A DNA stretch of 64,000 nucleotides from Pegea sp. RAD2-039 (lineage: Eukaryota > Chordata > Thaliacea > Salpida > Salpidae): NCBI GenBank assembly GCA_034620365.1, contig JAQGEQ010000048.1, forward strand, positions 2,170,001 to 2,234,000, read 5' to 3'. Both the position numbers and the translations under genes were made by a program. This document shows, piece after piece, positions 1-11,960 of this stretch; the stretch's first letter is position 1; each line of letters begins with the position of its first letter. Under the pieces are notes generated by a model. The model saw only the letters and a program-made list of their open reading frames with translations. It was not told the origin of the DNA and searched no databases.

Positions 1-159
1 GAATTTACTGATTCAAATAACAAAACCATCTGGAAGTGTCATAAAAACTTTAGTTTGTAAAATATCAATGATTCTGGTTCGAATCTTACATAAAAAACGA
101 ATCAAGGTGAGATTGATCCCAAAGTAGATGATGAAGTTCTTTTTCCGATTTTAGCTTCG

Positions 160-1904
160 ATGCGTCGATCTATGAGTGACGACTCGCTGGTTTCATCTAG
201 AAATTCATCAATTCAAGCAATCGCTGTCCTTCAGCAACCACCTGAGCCTAACTATATGTCTTTGGGACGTCCACAAGTCAACAACGAGGTTTGTAATCAT
301 CTAGGTGAATGTCAGAATTTGTGATGATCTTCATCTTTCAGACACATGATAAGATCAGTTTAGAGCAACGAAGTACTTCACTCAATCATGATTCGTTGAA
401 GGAATCATGTGAAATTAACAAATCGCGTAAAGCATCGCGACCTCATGCTTCATATTTCTGTGAAACTCAAACTGAAGTTGAATTATTCCAATCAGATCTT
501 CCAAACCTGTAAGTTGATCTTCATCGTTAACTGATGACTTGTTGATGATATTTGATTATCAAATATTTGTAACCTCATCTTGACAAGCTGTCCAAGTCCA
601 CAACATCCCCTCTCTCCAACCACTTTTGTCACATTTTTATTTCTAATCGATGCCAACGATGAGATTAAATATTAATGAATAATTGATGATGTACGAGTTG
701 TAACTTTCCCAATTCTCAGAAATCCTCTGGAGTTGATCCCGGACACTTTCAGTGATCTAGATGAAGATTTTCCGCTTGTCATGGATGAAAATGGTCTCGA
801 CTTCGATCCAATCAATTACCAATCATCAAATCAATCATCTATTTGCGGAGGTTTGTTAATCTTCATCTCATTCTCATCTGATCCTCATCTTCAGTAGACA
901 CATCAACCAATCAGCTTTCTATCAGAAGAGTATCTTCCGTGTTGTCTGTTAACAACGAACCAGTTTTTGCTGCTGTCAAATCCAACTATCCGAAAGAACC
1001 TCAACATCGTCGCAGTTCTTCCAACATCACTGAATACGTCATCAATCGAGCGGTTAAAGACTTTCATGTAAATGAAGATCTGAAGGAAGATGCAGACATC
1101 GACACTCAAGATGTAGAAAGAGATAAAGAAGATGATCAAGTCTCAAAGATGAAAGAGCAACTTATAAAGCAGCTCCTTCCAGAAGAGAGCGGTCCTGAGA
1201 AGATCAGTGCGAAGATAAATCGTCCTAAATCCTATCATGATCATTTAGATTGTTTAGAAAAGAATACAACAAGATCCAGGTCTTGTTATGATCTTCTCAG
1301 ATCAGATGAAGATCAGTTAGAAGATTCTTTCGTCAAAGATCCACTAAGCTCCAAAATCGATTCATTAACAGCTGAAGCGGTTGTGACGTCTTCACCATCG
1401 ACGATGACGTCATCAATGAGGTCGAAAAAACCCAATGCCTTCACTTCATCAACTTGTAAACCAGTTGTGCGGAGAAACAGAACGCGAGTAAAGCGCGATG
1501 TGTCGAGCGTCATCTGTGACCGAAGAAGCACCTTAAGTGATTGTTACGCGACGCCAGCTGCACCTCAAACGCGTAGGTTGTCTTATTATCGTGTGAGGAA
1601 CAACCCGATTGAAAATGGAGCTTATACTCGTCTCATCGGATCAGTAAAACCGACTGACAGCAGAAAAGTCAAGTTGATGAATGATTTTGTACATCTTCGA
1701 TCGACTTCACCCTTCTACACCGCACCTCGGAAGCGTCTCCAAAGCAACGAATCGCGAACCAAAACGCGAATCACATACAGAAGTGATGACGTCACTGCTG
1801 ATGACTTTTATCACCGTAGAACTGCTTCTCTATCCTCTGATGTCCCAGCATCTGCTGGTGGCCAACCTTTCATAGTCTACTCCACAAAAGCATCGTATGT
1901 ATAA
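160..1904 (+). CDS. Unrecognised Ser/Arg-rich, probably disordered protein (4 exons)
   Basis: Four exons join in frame: 160-288, 342-508, 720-850 and 895-1904, giving 478 aa with stop TAA at 1902-1904. All introns are GT-AG and short (44-211 nt). The start is the ATG at 160, just inside the exon whose acceptor AG ends at 154; further upstream exons outside the window cannot be excluded. The protein begins MRRSMSDDSLVSS and is rich in Ser, Arg, Asp and Lys, with many RSxS/RRxS sites of the kind basophilic kinases phosphorylate, acidic patches near residues 110-130 and 220-240, and no visible transmembrane segment or folded domain. It ends FIVYSTKASYV, with a hydrophobic C-terminal residue that could in principle bind a PDZ domain. 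I do not recognise the family. The long last exon (1010 nt) contrasts with the small exons elsewhere in the window. Confidence 0.75.
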
Positions 1905-3590
1905 AGCGTAGTTGAGTTACTGTGAAGACTTGAAGCGGTTCACAGACCAAATACTGTTTCAAATCAATTTGTGAGTAGGTGCTGCTGCCAATCAAACTAA
2001 TGTCAATTGATGAATAGTTTCTGTAAATTGATAATTGTTAAAGACTTATGGTACTAACTGTTCATATATTTGGTACAAATTCATAATCTTTCAATTTTCT
2101 TACATTTTCACTAAATATTTGTTAAATCAGTTATTTTTTTTTTACTGAAAATCTTTTATATTTTCTGATGTTTTCATTTTAATTCGTCAACTGCATGTTT
2201 GTAAATCTCCATCAGAATGTGGCCTTAATTACTTTTTATTTATTGCCATCTCTTAAAACACTTTGCTAATATTTAACTTATTCACACAAACTGCTTTCTG
2301 TATACGATTAAGGCACAAGTTTGGTTTATTCAAATTTGCAAGATAATCTTCCATTTAATCAATTTGTAATCATTCGCAGCATAAGTAAGCCACAGAAAGT
2401 GTTAGTTGCATCTCAAATCTGATCAAGTATTCACAGCAACAAGCACAACCTCATTTTGAATATTTCAATTTTTAAAACTTCTACACAAAACTATTTGTAT
2501 CTGCTTTGCTACGTTGAAAGTTAATTTCAGTTTTTTAGTTGAATTTCAGCAATTGAACACTACAACATGTTTGCTTTTTGTTGTTATCTTTTGATTATCA
2601 TGTTATCATTACTTTTTCGCTCTAGCTATTTTATCAATTTCATCAATCTTTTCACCAGCTTGTGTTAATTTTTAGTTTGTTTTTTTTCTTCAGTTTGTTA
2701 CTTGGAAAGAGAAATTAGAAATAAGCTGTTGGATCTGATGGAACTTTTCATTTTATTTTTCTATGATGTATCATTCACTTTTTAGTATTACAATTATTTA
2801 GTTGAAACTTTTTTTTATAAAATTGATCATAATAATTTTGAACAACTTAAATTTATTAAACGCTTTGTACAAATTTTTCTAAAACGAAATGTGATGTAAT
2901 TGAATAAAAATCTCTTGTATAAATTCTCTTTACTTCAAAATGATTTTAATCCAAATTTTACTCAATAAATGTTTTTAAGTAGAAATTTTGCACAGAAATA
3001 AATTAGTAATTTCTTAAATATTATTCTAATTCAGAATTAAGTATCTTCTAAAGTATTTCAACATTTTCTAAAGTCTTCTGTCGCGCTTCTATCACTAAAA
3101 GAAGTTTACTGAAAAATGTTTTATTAAATTTTTTAATGATGACTAATTACTGGTGGTTGTAACTGAATTCAACATTTTCAGCTCACAGAATGACGTACGA
3201 AATAAAAAGCATTTCATCTAAATATTTCTGCTTCTCTTCATTTATTTTCTGTTTTTAAATCTTTAAAGCTTTTAGTGATTAATTGGATTGTTTTAAGAGA
3301 TATTTGAATGATTAGAGAGTTAAATTTTTCATTCTAGATGTTAATTGGGATTCAATTGACATTTTTACTACTTCATTTATTTGATGTAAACAAAATTTTT
3401 GTCAAAACAATAAAATCGGTGGTTTTGATAAGTTGGGAAATTGTTTACTAATTTCATCTGTTGAATTGTCAAACAAAATAACATTTTCTCTGAGTTTCTC
3501 TCAAGGGAGTTTTAAGAAGGTTTTTAAACAAAAATTGGCGAAGCTTTTTACAAAAGTTCAAACCACCAGAGAGCTTTATATGATAAATTA
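1905..3590. other. 3' untranslated/intergenic AT-rich stretch
   Basis: No exon-like open frame with splice sites is visible. Several AATAAA or close variants (for example near 2902, 2965 and 2998) could serve as polyadenylation signals of the upstream Ser/Arg-rich gene, which would give it a UTR of about 1 kb. The stretch ends at the 3' tail of the minus-strand retrotransposon. Confidence 0.4.
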
Positions 3591-3599
3591 TCAGATTTT

Positions 3600-5165
3600 A
3601 TTTGTTTCAATAAATGTGAAGGAAGGTGCCTCTCGCTAACAAACATTCTCACGAATAATTCCTATTATATATGATTAAGTTAGAAGTATAGAAAAAAAAA
3701 GATATAACACATGGCATTTTAGTAGTCCTCAAAGCATATAACACTGAACAATCACATAGAATGTTAATAATATAAAAAAGGGGAAAATCACAGTTTAGAA
3801 ATGACAATGTTGGCACTAGTATAACAGTTCAACTTCTGCTTGAATTACACGAGTGATTCTGACATGACAATGTCTGATGGCAGCTGGTTCCAAGTACTAA
3901 TTGTGCGGTATGAGAGAAAATTTTCTCTGATTAACGTACCAGGTGATATGGGTTTATTAAGATGTAATGTATGTCGTCTGAGTTGATATAACTTGAGGGA
4001 AGGACTAATGGAAAAGAAAGCATTGTATTTATGGTCAATTAAATTGTGGATATTTAAAAAAATAAGAATTAAGTCGTATTTAATCCGTCAAATTTCCAAA
4101 GTATCTTAATTAGAGAAACTGAGACGATGTTTATAACTATCATATTTAATATTAAGTTTCCAGCATACTAATCTCGTAAATTTGGCCTGAACAGATTCGA
4201 TTCTTTTGATATCACTAACTTGATATGGCATCCATGCACTGACATTGTATTCAAGAATTGGACGTACGTACAATTTGAAAAGATTGATAAAAAGCATGGG
4301 TCCTTAGAGCTAAAGGTCTTTATAATAAGGAAGCCAAGGTTGATTGATTTTCCAAAGATTTTGGAAATATAGTTATGCCATTTAAAGTCAGATGATAGAG
4401 TAATGCCAAGGTCTAGGACCGAAAATACTCGTCGAATAATAAATCTATTGATGGAGTATAGGTTCAAGGAATTTACAGCTGGTTTACGAAAAAAAGTTAT
4501 GAGTTCAGACTTTGTGAGATTGATTCTGAGCTGCCAGTTCGTAGATCAGTTTTCTACAGTGTGCAGTGCAGTTTGAAGTTTTGAAGGATTACATGATAAT
4601 AGCTTGATATCATCTGCATACACAAACACTCTGACATCATCTACTGCTACTAATTTTCCGATGAGATCTTCAATGAAAATTAAAAAGAGAAGGGGACCCA
4701 GAACAGAACCCTGAAGAACACCACTAGTGATTTGACTAGAAGTAGATAAAGATCTTTCTACACGATTTTGTTGTATTCTACCTGATAAGTAATCTTCAAC
4801 CCACTGTAAGATAAAGCTGTTGATTTTTGAGTTTTTCAATACAGTAACAAGCTTAGTGTGAGGGACAAAATCAAACGCTTTAGCAAAATCGAGATATATG
4901 ATGTCACAAGGAGTATTACTTTCATAGTGGGCTGTAAGCTTTATAAGAAAAATTAAATATTGAGTTATGGAAGATCTCCGTTTCACAAAGCCATGCTGGA
5001 CATCAAATATTAGATGGTGCTCCATCAAATGACTGATCATATGATTGTGAATGATGTGTTCTTGAGATAACTGAAGTCAGCAAAACTGGTTTATAGTTAA
5101 GTGCAGTGTTTTTGGAACCTTTTTTATAAATATGAGTAATGACACCTTTATCTTAACAACTAAAA
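3600..5165 (-). mobile_element. 5'-truncated non-LTR retrotransposon (CR1/L2/Jockey-like LINE)
   Basis: Read on the minus strand this encodes part of a LINE ORF2. At about 5145-5060 it shows IYKKGSKNTALNYKPVLLTS, the N-terminal reverse-transcriptase motif (normally xYxKGxxxxxxNYRPVSL). From 5040 to 4546 there is an open RT palm with HGFVKRRS, IIYLDFAKAFD, SGVLQGSVLGPLLFL and the catalytic box VYADDIKLL. Downstream frames are broken but YVRPILEYNVSAWMPY and IKRIESVQAKFTR (about 4280-4180) match the usual RT thumb region of CR1-like elements. Endonuclease and ORF1 are missing, so the copy is 5'-truncated, as is usual for target-primed insertions. The 3' end is near 3600-3650, where GCACCTTCCTTCACATTTATTG is followed by an AT-rich tail. 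Frame changes after 4546 make it inactive. Confidence 0.85.
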
Positions 5166-5586
5166 TTTAATCTTCTGTAAATTTCAAGATTTTTTAACAA
5201 AAATCCTCTTCATAATAATCAGCCCAAAAATTTGTTAAAATCTCTTTACTGTTTCAGCGTTCTAATTTCACTTTTAAAAAATTATAGTTTATATTTTGTT
5301 TAATTTATTTTATAGTTTTCAGTAAGTTTCAAACTACTTTAAGCTTTCTATTTGTTTACTTATCAGTTATTCATAAATAAAGAAATAGTTAGAAAATTTC
5401 ATTTAAAGAAGTTAAAAATATTACATTACATAAAAAAATAAAATATTTTAAATTATTCTATAAATTTCTATAGCAAGAAAAACTTTATTTAGTGAAAATT
5501 ATCAAAAGATAAACAAATAAATTACTTTTAAACAGAAGCATATAACTAAGAACTTAATCACAATCAAAAGTACATCTTTTACATTA

Positions 5587-6239
5587 TCAAGATTTTTTAA
5601 TATCAAGAGAATAAATTATCATGCGACCAAAAAAGTCAGTTAAATCAGTAAACACAATCTTTAACATTGACAATTTAAATGAAGAATCTTTAGAGACATC
5701 GTTAAAACTTAAATTAAAACTTTGTTTTGCATTTGAATCCTTTGGGTAACAAGTTGACAAAGTTTGAACCTCTTTTTCATCTGAAGTTAAAGTAACTAAA
5801 CACTTGCGACACGAAAAGCCACCTTGAAATTGAACACTTAATAAAATTTCATCAGAACTTTTCATCTCAATTGCTTCCTCAAACTTCATCATGATCCACT
5901 GCTCCTCACCCTAAAGATCAATAGTCATCAATTTCTGTGCTATTTTGGCATAACAGTAAAACTAAACAAGTTTATCAAATGATCAAAATTTCAATAAACT
6001 AAATTTGTTTTATCCAAATAAGTGTAACTTTTGATAAATTTTATTTATTTATAATAATAGTAAATATTTAAGGATGAAAATGTTACTAATTAAAAATAAT
6101 AAAAATAGAAAATTACTCTGTCTGAGCTCCAGCAAGTTTCTTCTAAGCCATCAAACATATATTGTTTCCCATATTGTTTAGTATCCCTATTTACAACTGA
6201 ACTAACTTTATATTTAGTTTCAGAATTAAGTAAGGACAT
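5587..6239 (-). CDS. NR2C2AP: NR2C2AP (nuclear receptor 2C2-associated protein)
   Basis: Two exons (6239-6117 and 5910-5587) give 148 aa; the human protein is 139 aa. Family landmarks visible in order: KVSSVVNRDTKQYGKQYMFD, EETCWSSD at the exon end, then GEEQWIMMKFEE, VQFQGGFSCRKC, TCYPKD and, near the C terminus, LTDFFGRMIIYSLDI, matching the discoidin-like (galactose-binding) fold of NR2C2AP/TRA16, described as a repressor partner of the orphan receptor NR2C2/TR4. The intron is phase 0. The start ATG (6239-6237) lies inside the terminal coding exon of TMEM234 and overlaps its stop codon by one base (TAATG). It is the first ATG after the splice acceptor at 6305-6304, so an mRNA whose 5' end was made at that acceptor would start translation here. 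Confidence 0.92.
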
Positions 6240-6929
6240 TATGAATAACTCAGAAGACAAATTATAACTCCTAAAACGATTAATGCAGATCCTACTATTT
6301 GATCTAAAATATAAAAAATGGAAAAAATATTGTAAGCATAAATATATAAAAATTGCAATTTAGTAGAAAAAAACATATTTGATGTGAATATTTTTTAAAG
6401 AGAAAAATAAACTGAAGTAAATAATAGATAATGTCAAACTAAATAAATATATAATCATTACCAACCCTTTGATAACTTTTCACCAAGATAAAAACCTGTT
6501 ATTGTAGTAAACACAAGAGTTAAGGAGTTAACTATAGGAACTGCTATAGATAGATCTACAAAAATATAATGAAGAAGAAAACCTTTAAATATTATTGATT
6601 CTTAACATTTTTTTTATATATCATGTTGAAAACTTTACTATATAGAAATTAATTAATAATTTAAAGGCATGATCAAAACTTAGACTATAAATCTTACCAA
6701 CATAAGATAAGGAGATGATATATAAAATAGATCCTATTTGATTGAAGACTATTGGTAAAAATGTTTTCCAATTAAAAAATACAAAAATAAATTTAGATAT
6801 AAGTTCATGAAACCAATGATTTCTTTTGATAGAATTAATTCCTAAACCTTTTTGTTTAATTAAAGGGTTCGTTATTCCCCAAAATAAAGAGGTTACAGTC
6901 AGAACAATTATTTGAAAAATTAATTGCAT
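6239..6929 (-). CDS. TMEM234: TMEM234-like four-helix membrane protein
   Basis: Three exons (6929-6698, 6555-6466, 6303-6239) join to 128 aa; phases 1 and 1 agree at both junctions. Recognised from family landmarks: LFWGITNPLIKQ near the N terminus (human form: LWGGTQPLLKR), PIVFNQIGSILYIISL in the middle, then IAVPIVNSLTLVFTTITG and GEKLS followed by GSALIVLGVIICLL. Four hydrophobic segments are evident, in line with the small multidrug-resistance/EamA-like fold of the family; the molecular function is not firmly established (a role in the kidney filtration barrier has been reported in vertebrates). The intron 2 donor has the weaker form G|GTTGGT; the neighbouring GTAATG would put a TGA at the junction. 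The start could also be the in-frame ATG at 6965. The stop TAA (6241-6239) shares its last base with the ATG of the next gene on the same exon. Confidence 0.9.
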
Positions 6930-6969
6930 TTCACCTATTAAAAAAACTATTTCTAGTAAACACATTCAT

Positions 6970-8040
6970 GATAAATTATTCTTATTTCATCACAAGAGTA
7001 ATTAAAGTTTTTGAAAATCAACCTTTTTACTAAATCTTTTGTGGAAATAATTTATTAGTTTATAATAACAAAATATTTATTACTGAATTGTTAGGAAAAA
7101 TCATAAAATTACTTTAAAATTAATTGCCTCTATCAAATAAGTAAAACTTCTTATATTTATTTATGTTTTATAGGTATATTTATGTCAATAAAATAATTTT
7201 AGGGAAATAATAAAATTTGCTTAATCAAAAGCTTACAAAGTTAGTACATGATGTTTGTAAATGATGTGAATAAAGTAAGCAAAATAATTAAACGATTAGA
7301 TATTTTGGCTTCATAGGTTTCTAGCTTATTAAGTTTTTGGCTCATTTTAAATGAGACTTCAACAAACATTTCAGTCTTTAGCCTCAATTAAAAATTCTTT
7401 TATAAGACTTAAAAATAAACTACATAATATAAAACATTTCTAGAAATGTTACGATGCAATTTATTATGTTTATTGAAATCAAAATATTTAATTGAAAAAA
7501 ATTTCTGATAGTTTTGCAAGATTAGAAAAAATAGGAGTTACCAAGATTATTTATTATTCGGTATTATTAACCTAATTATTAGATATTAGAGTTACCATGA
7601 TTAGGTATTTTTGTTATTCATGAAAAGTGAACGTCGAAGAATTTGTACACAACTTTTTTAGATTTAGTTTCTTTTAGATCAATAGTTTTTTTTCCGGTGG
7701 TTTGCAAATGCTCTGTACTCTTTTTGGTTATAATTTCTTGATTTTAATGGTCAATTAAGGAAAAAAGTGAACATATTTTTATTGTACTTTTGATCAGTTG
7801 TATAACTTCAAGAATTTAAATAAATTCGCCTATTTTGGCTCCTTTGAAATGTTTTGCTTTTTTGATCTTGAACCAAAGTTTCAGAGCTATTGAGTTTGGA
7901 AATTATAAAAATACTAGTTATCTAAAATAATGAATTATGTACCTAAAATTATAACTTATTTTAGATATTAACTAAGCAATAATTTTAATTAAGGAGAAGT
8001 CAAACCAAAAATTATAATAATGGCTTGTTTTAGTCGAGTA
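6970..8040. other. Gene-free AT-rich stretch upstream of TMEM234
   Basis: No splice-bounded open frame is visible on either strand. It presumably contains the 5' UTR and promoter of the TMEM234/NR2C2AP unit, but no specific element can be named. Confidence 0.3.
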
Positions 8041-8044
8041 CAGC

Positions 8045-8262
8045 CATGTTGGGTGTGCTCCAGAAACAGTGTCAAAAACACAGTAAAAAAGAGCTAGAAA
8101 AGTTTTTAAAGTTTTTTTTCTCTCCTTTGATGTCAGTTTTTTTATATCCTTCAGTTGTTTGAGGAGTAGAGAGCACGGTTTGGAGCAATCTGTTGGAATC
8201 TATTTCGATTTGCTGACATCAATGTTAAGTGATCTCACATCACGCTTGTATGTATCTTTATG
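8045..8262 (-). mobile_element. Relic of a retrotransposon ORF2 C-terminal end
   Basis: On the minus strand from about 8258 the frame reads KDTYKRDVRSLNIDVSKSK, one stop, IPTDCSKPCSLLLKQ. The pattern (KRDxxxLxID, a Trp position converted to stop, then DRSKWR-like) resembles the tail following the reverse transcriptase in many LINE ORF2 proteins, typically KRDLKxLxIDxxxWExxAxDRxxWR. No RT motif is left nearby. Family assignment is tentative and rests on memory of the motif. Confidence 0.4.
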
Positions 8263-8269
8263 TAATTAT

Positions 8270-11200
8270 TAATATTATAAAATCTATGATTATTGCATGT
8301 ATCGTTAATGTAATCCTGCAGGTAAGGGTTTGTTAAGTTTGGTTGTTATCTTTTTTCTTTTCTTTTTTGCTGTTGTAAGTTTTGTTCTACTTCTTATTTT
8401 ACCGTCATATAATGTTAGTATGTTAGGCCTAATACTTTATTTAAGCATATTGTACATTATCTAGAACTGATTAAAGACTGTTCTATTCAAGGTAGTCCTT
8501 GAGATATGTACCAATTGTTATTCTAATAAGTCAAAGTTCCATCTTAGTTTTACAACTTTAATTATAATTCAAGAAACTTACAATAAAAATTAGCAAGTAT
8601 AAAAATAAACAGTAAACATTTATAGAAGGTTATTATAATTTATAATAACTTATTCATCGAATTTTTAGCTAGCTCTCAAATCTTTTAACACCAGGAATGT
8701 TTGAAAACTGTTAAAACTCTTTATCTCATATATCCTTCCCAAATTAAAATTCAATTCTTCCATTTGGATTACTCAATTTGAAAAATATATTAGAAAGCTT
8801 GAATCCAGAAGTTTTCCTTAGATGTAGCCCTTTTCCTCAAACAATGATCTTCTCCATAAGCTTGTTAGAAAATCTCTGTAATATCGGCACCTTTTCTCCA
8901 ACCTATTTAAAACCATTTTCTGTCATCTTACCTTTGATAATTTCTTCAAAGATCACCATCTTTCATGTGTCCATTTAATAGGGTAACAACAGTTTTAAAC
9001 TTTCGAATCATAAAAAGGAATAATGAGTTGATATATGGGAATCAAAAAGTTGATTCATTTGTAAATCAATTAATAAGATTTGCTGCTAATTTTATTTGAA
9101 GCTTTTTGAAATTACCAAAAGCTGAAAATTGAGAATCTCACAAATAGACTTGTAACGACACTAAAGGTACTATTAGAGTCACAAAAATCTTTAATGACAC
9201 CATGAAAGAACGAGTAAAAGCTATTTTATGCATCACTAAGCTCGTCTTTTCCGGTTCTACGCATGATTGAGCACGTGATCAACAGACTGATGGTGATAAA
9301 AGTGGAGTTGAAAGATCGATGTACGCGAAGACAAACATAAACATCAGAAGCGTTAGAACATCAACAGAAAGATCCACAAGATCACATGTCTGTAATAAGC
9401 TGTTAGTAGCAACCAACTGCAAAATATGACGCAATCCGATGACGTCAGATGCTCGAAGCGAAATTTAATCAACAGGGACTCGAGTTAGAAGTAAGTAGGT
9501 GTGCAGTGAAGCGTAATGAAATCGAAAATTTTAAGAAAAACTCGAAAATATATTGAGAAGTTACATGTAGTCGGCTGAGGAGTTCCCAGGTAACTAAGGT
9601 GGATATTTTCGCGCGTTTTATCAATTTAAATCAAGCTGTTTTGTATAAACTTGAGAATAAAGCTCATTAAAACAAATTGGCTCTAACAAAACTGCTTACT
9701 TCTGATTAAACAATAACCATTTACTACCAGTATTAATAATTTATGAACTAATCGCCATTAATATTAACCATCTAGGACGAATCGTGTTGATGATCTATGG
9801 TTTCCATAGAAGCCAATAAGCTTACAAAATTTTACAAATTAGAAAAACATAATTAAATCATGAAAATAAATTTCGAAAAATAAGGAAAAAAAATTATATT
9901 TATAGAATTAAAGTTGACAAAAAAAAATTCTTTAAATTAAAATAACTTCACAAGTATAAATAGAATAGTCAGAAGATGGTCGGAATCAGAAAAGATAACT
10001 CGTTTTGTTTTATTGCGCACATAAGTGTACTAATGACGTCACTAATCTTTTTCGTCACTTTTAACTTCATAAATAAAGTTGGTGACATTTAGAGAAAAAA
10101 ATATCAAAAGTGAGATGATGACGACAAAAAATTTCTCAAAATAAAGAAAAAAAGTTATGTTACTAAAGTGAATGTTACTAAGTAGGGAATTCAGTCATGT
10201 TAGACTTGTAATTAATGATATCGAATAATAAGAAAAATAAAATGGTTTGAAAATATTCTTATTAACACTCAATGAATAATAAACTTGTTTGGAGCTGGAA
10301 ATGCGACTTATTTTCAAATCCAAACAAGTTTTTATTTTCAGATTTTACTTTCGAATCCAAAAACTTGATTTTATGTAATAAAGCTTTTAGCATCCAACTT
10401 TTACATATTAAAAGTCATTCTTAATCCCCAGTAAGTTCAGATCCTTATTTTAATCAAGTAACTAACTTCTACTACCAAAGAAGAAAGTTCGGCTACAATT
10501 AGTTTCAACGAAAATTACTTTTAATCTTTGCTTTAATCTTTTTATCTTGAGATTCGTATTATTTTATGTAGATTTCAGTTGAAGCTTCTCCCTATCACTA
10601 AATTTATAATTCTTTCTGAATAATTTGGTAGTAAAACACTTAAGTTTAAATCTGTAGTTTAAAGTATATACATACATAGTAAAAAATTGACCTGAAATAT
10701 TTTGATTGAAAAACGTTCTTATCACTTTTATTTCATAGTTAAAACGTTGAGCAAAAAATCTACTAATGTCACAAAATCTTTCAAACTATCTTTTTTTCTC
10801 AGTCAATCTCTCTAAAATTTTTTTAAAACTCGCCGAGGACAATTGGTAACAGAAAAATGAATCAATTCCTAGTCACTATCAATACAGAAAGTTTAAACTT
10901 TTTAATAATTAACAAAAGTTATGAGCCAACTTTTCATGAGATAGAAAGTTTTGTAAAACAAAAGTATAAAATATATTTAAAGAAAGAAATTCTATTTTTA
11001 AGATGGTTTTTAAAGTGACTTTTGGATAGAAAATTTCGATGTAGAAATTGTAAAACATTAAAGATTTTAATTAAGTTTCCATTTGAGACTCAGCTTAATG
11101 TGTGTGGCTCATATTTTTGCTCACTTGGAAAATAAATGAAAAAAGTGAGAGGCTTATTTCTATTTCCAACAGCCAGTAGCTGACTTGTATGTTTTAAATT

Positions 11201-11900
11201 TATTATCTAATTTACAAAAAAAAACATGAAAAAATCATAAGTATTTTATCTTCGATCTCATATTGATTATTTGAAGAGAAAAAGATGAAAGAAAAGCTGG
11301 CTGCTTATAAACACCAGTACCTAGCTTCAAACTCGACTCTATTTCAATTATTCATCACTTATCAATTGTTGCTACATTCAACTAATAATAGCAGACGAGG
11401 AAATTTATTAGTCGAAACCTTCTGCTTTTTCAAAACCTTTCAATTTTTTTTTCTTGATTTTATTTAAGAGATTTGAAACGAAAATAAAAGTTAGTTTGTA
11501 TGAGAGCTACTTATAACAAATTAAATTAAACCAAATCATTTATAAAAAGTTTTACAGATAAATAGAAAGATTTTGTAAAAGACTCTGAAAAAAAGGAGAG
11601 ATGTCTGCCAAGCTGTTGATGATGTAAAATGAAGAATTTTCTTTGAGAAAAACCAAAAAGTTTTTTGTTTTCAATTTAATATTGGGCAAAGTTGCATCCT
11701 GAAAACAACAAAACGACAAAAGATGTCAGTAAGGTACGTTGTTGAATGAAAAAAGAAAATATTGACAACGAAGTACAGAGAGAAAAATAAAAATGATAAA
11801 AACTGAAGTTTTGAAACATGAATTTTTAGAGTAAGAATTACATCTTATCATACAAATTGAATTTCGGCCTCAGATCTTCTTGCTTTAGTTTGGGAGCCTT
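8270..11900. other. Mostly gene-free stretch between TMEM234 and beta-TrCP
   Basis: Apart from the CpG-bearing patch at 9.2-9.6 kb I see no coding exon. Short open frames at 8778-8978 (+) and 11285-11467 (+) have no family resemblance or splice context. A second TGACGTCA site lies at 10034-10041. Confidence 0.35.
9230..9620. promoter_or_regulatory. CpG-bearing patch with CRE and E-box palindromes, possible promoter or noncoding exon
   Basis: This 400-bp patch is visibly richer in G, C and CpG than the surrounding AT-rich DNA. It holds GCACGTGAT (CACGTG core) near 9271, an exact TGACGTCA (cAMP-response-element type) at 9440-9447, and a strong plus-strand splice donor, GAA|GTAAGT, near 9490. 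No long open frame passes through it. It may be a promoter with the first exon of an unspotted transcript, or an upstream element of TMEM234 on the other strand; I cannot decide between these. Confidence 0.3.
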
Positions 11901-11955
11901 GAAAGTTCTGTAGATAAAGTAAAGATGAGATGAGGAAGCAGGATTAGCATCTTAC
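11826..11955 (-). other. Short 3' intron and possible alternative last exon of beta-TrCP
   Basis: Five bases after the beta-TrCP stop a clean donor (GTAAGATG at 11955) is followed after about 50 nt by TTTATCTACAG, then AACTTTCAAGG. The downstream segment is open in one frame as TFKAPKLKQEDLRPKFNLYD, ending at a TAA near 11840. As joined here it is 3' UTR, but use of a different donor, such as GTTGGG right after DFLN, would replace the last residues. Confidence 0.4.
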
Positions 11956-11960
11956 CAAGA

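Noticed and set aside
76..86. GGTTCGAATCT, resembling a tRNA B box
   Set aside because: The flanking bases do not form a T-stem and no A box, anticodon arm or acceptor stem is found around it.
2..106. Open frame from the window edge ending at AAG|GTGAGA, a possible upstream exon of the first gene
   Set aside because: Its phase (0) does not match the entry phase of the exon at 155-288, so joining creates a stop; it may still be 5' UTR.
3433..3639. Plus-strand open frame of 68 codons
   Set aside because: It runs antisense through the tail of the minus-strand retrotransposon, has no family resemblance and no splice context.
8778..8978. Plus-strand 66-codon open frame
   Set aside because: No recognisable motif and no flanking splice signals that join it to anything; composition matches surrounding noncoding DNA.
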